Of a DNA stretch of 64,000 nt, positions 61,169 through 64,000 are shown one piece after another. Location of the stretch: positions 69,848,724 through 69,912,723 of the forward strand of contig NC_134846.1 in the NCBI RefSeq assembly GCF_965363235.1, read 5' to 3'. Under the pieces are notes generated by a model. The model saw nothing but the letters and a program-made list of their open reading frames with translations. It had not been told where the DNA came from and did no database searches. The DNA is from Mytilus galloprovincialis. Taxonomy: Eukaryota; Mollusca; Bivalvia; Mytilida; Mytilidae. Every line of letters begins with the position of its first letter. Position 1 is the first letter of the stretch. A program made the translations under genes and the position numbers.

Positions 61169-62810
61169 GAACTATTGTACATTTAAAATTTTGATATATA
61201 TTCAAAATTTCAAAACAAAAGTTTTTGATTTTTGATTTTGTATAGTTATTTATGGTTTTTTAGAAAGTAATTTCACTGAAGTTTTATTTCGTTTTCTGTA
61301 AAAATAAATATTGAAAACATTAACAGTTTTATGTTGGGATGGGGGTATACAACTTATCGCTATTTGTCCGCCATTACTGGATATCACACAGGTTCCTGTA
61401 AAATTTTGACGTCATAAAACAAAATATCTGACGCCAGGTCAGTCGGGATTAGCAATAAGGTGTATTATTTTGTTAGCTTTTCTCACATTATCTTTAGTTA
61501 TTCATTCATTCTTCCAATGATCTTCTAGGAACAGTATTAGCACATTACCTTTAGTTATTCATTATAATTCTTCTAATGATCTTCTAGGAACAGTATTAGG
61601 ATGATAATTTATGGAACATTAAAATGTATAAAAAGTTATCTTTTGTATGGAATGATTATTTTTATTATATAAGAGAATATTGTATTCTGATTTGTTGTGA
61701 ATGTCATATAAAGAATTGTGATAGTTTTGTAACTTGTTTTTATGACTATGTCATAGGCAATTTGGAAATATAATTTTTGCTTTGGTTTATCTCTTTATTT
61801 CTTTTGTCAATAACTTCATAACGACTCTAGAAATTTCCTTTATTATTATTATTTACTTTAAAACACAGATATTGAACTTGCATATATAGTGCCCCTCAAC
61901 CATTTTCTATGAAATATTCTGTAGATATATGGATTGCATTTCATTTTGACTGTATCCACATATGTTGTTACTGAGTTATTTCCCTTGGTTTAAAACCTTC
62001 AAAGATTTTTGTTCTTTTTGCATTGTTTAAATTCTATTATGCTATATTATGCATGTTCCAGTATTTTATATTGATTGTGACAGGTTATTTATGTCCTGTG
62101 TACAAAAGAGTAAGTGATTGTTAATTATTTGTTGTTTTAAATCATTTATAATATTTGAATAATTAAACTAAAATTCTGACCAGCTAAGCTTTGATTATGC
62201 AAATATTTTATTTTTTTAACATTTATTGGAATGAGATGTAGCAGGTCTGTGTCTTTTATCATCCTTGTTTGTTTATATTTGTTTTAAAACTTATAAAGTT
62301 TTTTTTAGTGCATAAAAGGTTTGTTTGAAATAAATTTAGTTTTGATATATAGTATCTTTATATCATAAAACTTCATTATTTTTTCAACAATCATTTTCAT
62401 CTAGAATTTTCGCTTCTGTTGACCCAAATTTTAAGGGAAAAAAAATGAATAGCATACGTTTTGAGTAGCTAAGATTACATAAAATGAAAATTTGCATTTA
62501 GGGAGCTAAGACTATGTAACATGAGAATATGTATTTAAGTAGCTCAGATTACATGAGACTGCATTTAAAATATTATAAATCTCTATTCCAATTTTACTTG
62601 TTGCTATTGCATTTCTAATTACTATCTCCAAGGTTTGTGAAAGGTATTCAATATATTTAAAAAAAAATTGATATATGTAAGTAAACGATTTGTTATATTC
62701 TTCTAGGAACAATGCTTGTATTTCCTGCTATAAATGTGTTAAAATGCCTTTAAATAAATGATTTTTTTTTTACAAAGTTGTTTTTCTGCAAAATAATTTG
62801 TAAAATTGAG
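61169..62810. other. No gene seen
   Basis: AT-rich DNA. A direct duplication of about 60 bp (TTTAGTTATTCATT ... TCTAGGAACAGTATTAG) lies at 61493-61600. AATAAA strings occur near 61304, 62331 and 62753 but cannot be tied to a transcript. Confidence 0.5.
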
Positions 62811-62811
62811 A

Positions 62812-62940
62812 ATGGAAATGGGAAATGTGCCAAAGAGACAACAACCCGACCATAGAAAAAAACAACAGCAGAAGGTCACCAACAGGTCTTCAATGTAGCG
62901 AGAAATTCCCGCACCCAGAGGCGTCCTTCAGCTGGCCATT
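62812..62940 (-). mobile_element. Family B retroelement end
   Basis: GAGAATGGAAATGGGAAATG, AAAGAGACAACAACCCGACC and GCGTCCTTCAGCTGGCC match the minus-strand end of family B (compare 1660-1790). Only about 130 bp are kept. Confidence 0.7.
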
Positions 62941-62949
62941 TTTGGCATT

Positions 62950-64000
62950 TTTAGCTCACCTGGCCCATAGGGCCAAGTGAGCTTTTCTAATCACTTGGCG
63001 TCCGGCGTCTGTCATTTCGTCGTCCCTTACTTTTACAAAAATCTTCTCCTCCTAAACTACTGGGCCAAATTTAACCAAACTTGGCCACAATCATCATTGG
63101 GGTATCTAGTTATAAAAATGTGTCCGGTGACCCGGCCAACCAACCATTATGGCCGCCATGGCTAAAAATAGAACATAGAGGTAAAATGTAGATTTTGGCT
63201 TATAACTCTGAAACCAAAGCATTTAGAGCAAATCTGACATGGGATAAACTTGTTTACAAAGTCAAGATGTATCTGCCCTGAAATTTGCAGATGAATCGGA
63301 CAACTGGTTGTTTGGTTGTTGCCCATGAATTGGTAATTTTAAGGAAATTTTGCCGTTTTTGGCATAGAGATAGACTGTAAACAGCAATAATGTTCAGCAA
63401 AGTAAGATCTACAAATATGTCAACATGACCAAAATGGTCAGTTGACCCCTTGAGGAGTTATTGCCCTTTATAGTAATTTTTTACCAATTTTTGTAAATTT
63501 TTGTAATCTTTTACAAAAATCTTCTCCTTTGAAACTACTCAGTACTGGGCCAAATTTAACCAAACTAAGCCACTATCTTTATAAGGGTATTTAGTTTTAA
63601 AAATGTGTGTAGTGACCCAGCCAACCAACCAAGATGGCGGCCATGGCGAACATGGGGGTAACATGTAGATTTTGGCTTATAACTCTGAAACCAAAGCATT
63701 TATAGCAATCTGTCAAGGGGTTAAATTGTTTATCAAGTCAATATCTATCTACCGTGATATTTTCAGAGGAATTGGACAACCTGTTGTTGGGTTGCTGCCC
63801 CCAATTGGTAATTTTTAAAGAAATTTTGCCGTTTTTGGTTATTACTTTGAATACTATTATAGATAGAGATAAACTGTAAACAGCAATAATGTTCAGCAAA
63901 GTAAGATCTACAAATAAGTCAACATGACCGAAATGGTCAGTTGACCCCTGAAGGAGTTATTGCCCTTTATAGTTAATTTTTAACAATTTTCATTAATTTG
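62950..64000 (+). repeat. Bivalve dispersed repeat, family D
   Basis: Begins TTAGCTCACCTGGCCC with a short GGCCAAGTGAGC mirror. It contains two successive rounds of the ACTTTTACAAAAATCTTCTCC to TTATTGCCCTTTATAGT unit (about 480 bp each) and runs past the right edge. Gives the empty-site reference for the insertions at 12263 and 12462. Confidence 0.78.

Overview
The window looks like nuclear DNA of a bivalve mollusc, most likely a mytilid mussel (Mytilus-type). It is AT-rich, has long introns, and is packed with dispersed repeats that recur across mussel genomes. The best example is the retroposon-like family carrying a GATGTGGTATGA / GCCAATGAGACAAC core, with about fifteen copies here. No rRNA or tRNA gene, CRISPR array or prokaryotic operon is visible. 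The species call rests on remembered repeat families and was not checked by a search.

Three host genes can be built exon by exon with GT-AG junctions and consistent phase. (1) Minus strand, 11648 down to 2901: a membrane-anchored short-chain dehydrogenase/reductase of the BDH1/SDR9C type. Five exons give 335 residues, and a short last exon was not found. (2) Plus strand, 15545-24442: a complete three-exon secreted AA15-type copper lytic polysaccharide monooxygenase of 282 residues. Its signal peptide ends just before the histidine that would form the copper brace, and it has a Cys-rich C-terminal module. (3) Plus strand, 38421-56207: a complete eleven-exon PLP-dependent phospho-lyase of the ETNPPL/AGXT2L1 type, 499 residues. 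The three genes have unrelated functions (ketone/retinoid-type redox, polysaccharide oxidation, phosphoethanolamine breakdown), and nothing suggests that they act together.

Layout: 1-2.9 kb, LINE and retroelement debris; 2.9-11.7 kb, the SDR gene with Penelope-like fragments in its introns; 11.7-15.5 kb, repeats and small transposons; 15.5-24.4 kb, the LPMO gene; 24.4-36.3 kb, a dense transposon field; 36.3-37.4 kb, a 78-bp minisatellite; 38.4-56.2 kb, the ETNPPL-like gene; 56.2-64 kb, a large dispersed repeat, a 2.2-kb satellite of 53-bp units and further repeats.

The most unusual features are as follows. (a) Three exon borders of the ETNPPL-like gene have been copied in tandem into the neighbouring intron: exon 2 with its donor (15 extra copies), exon 3 with its donor (3 decayed copies), and exon 6 with its acceptor (2 extra copies). 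(b) Two almost identical 2.4-kb composite transposons lie in inverted orientation about 12.7 kb apart, one inside the LPMO gene and one outside it. (c) Several small transposon families can be defined from their target-site duplications: eight hAT-like elements with 5-bp duplications, a CACAGGCAC family with 8-bp duplications, and elements flanked by TTAA. (d) A four-level nest of insertions lies at 33.6-36.3 kb.
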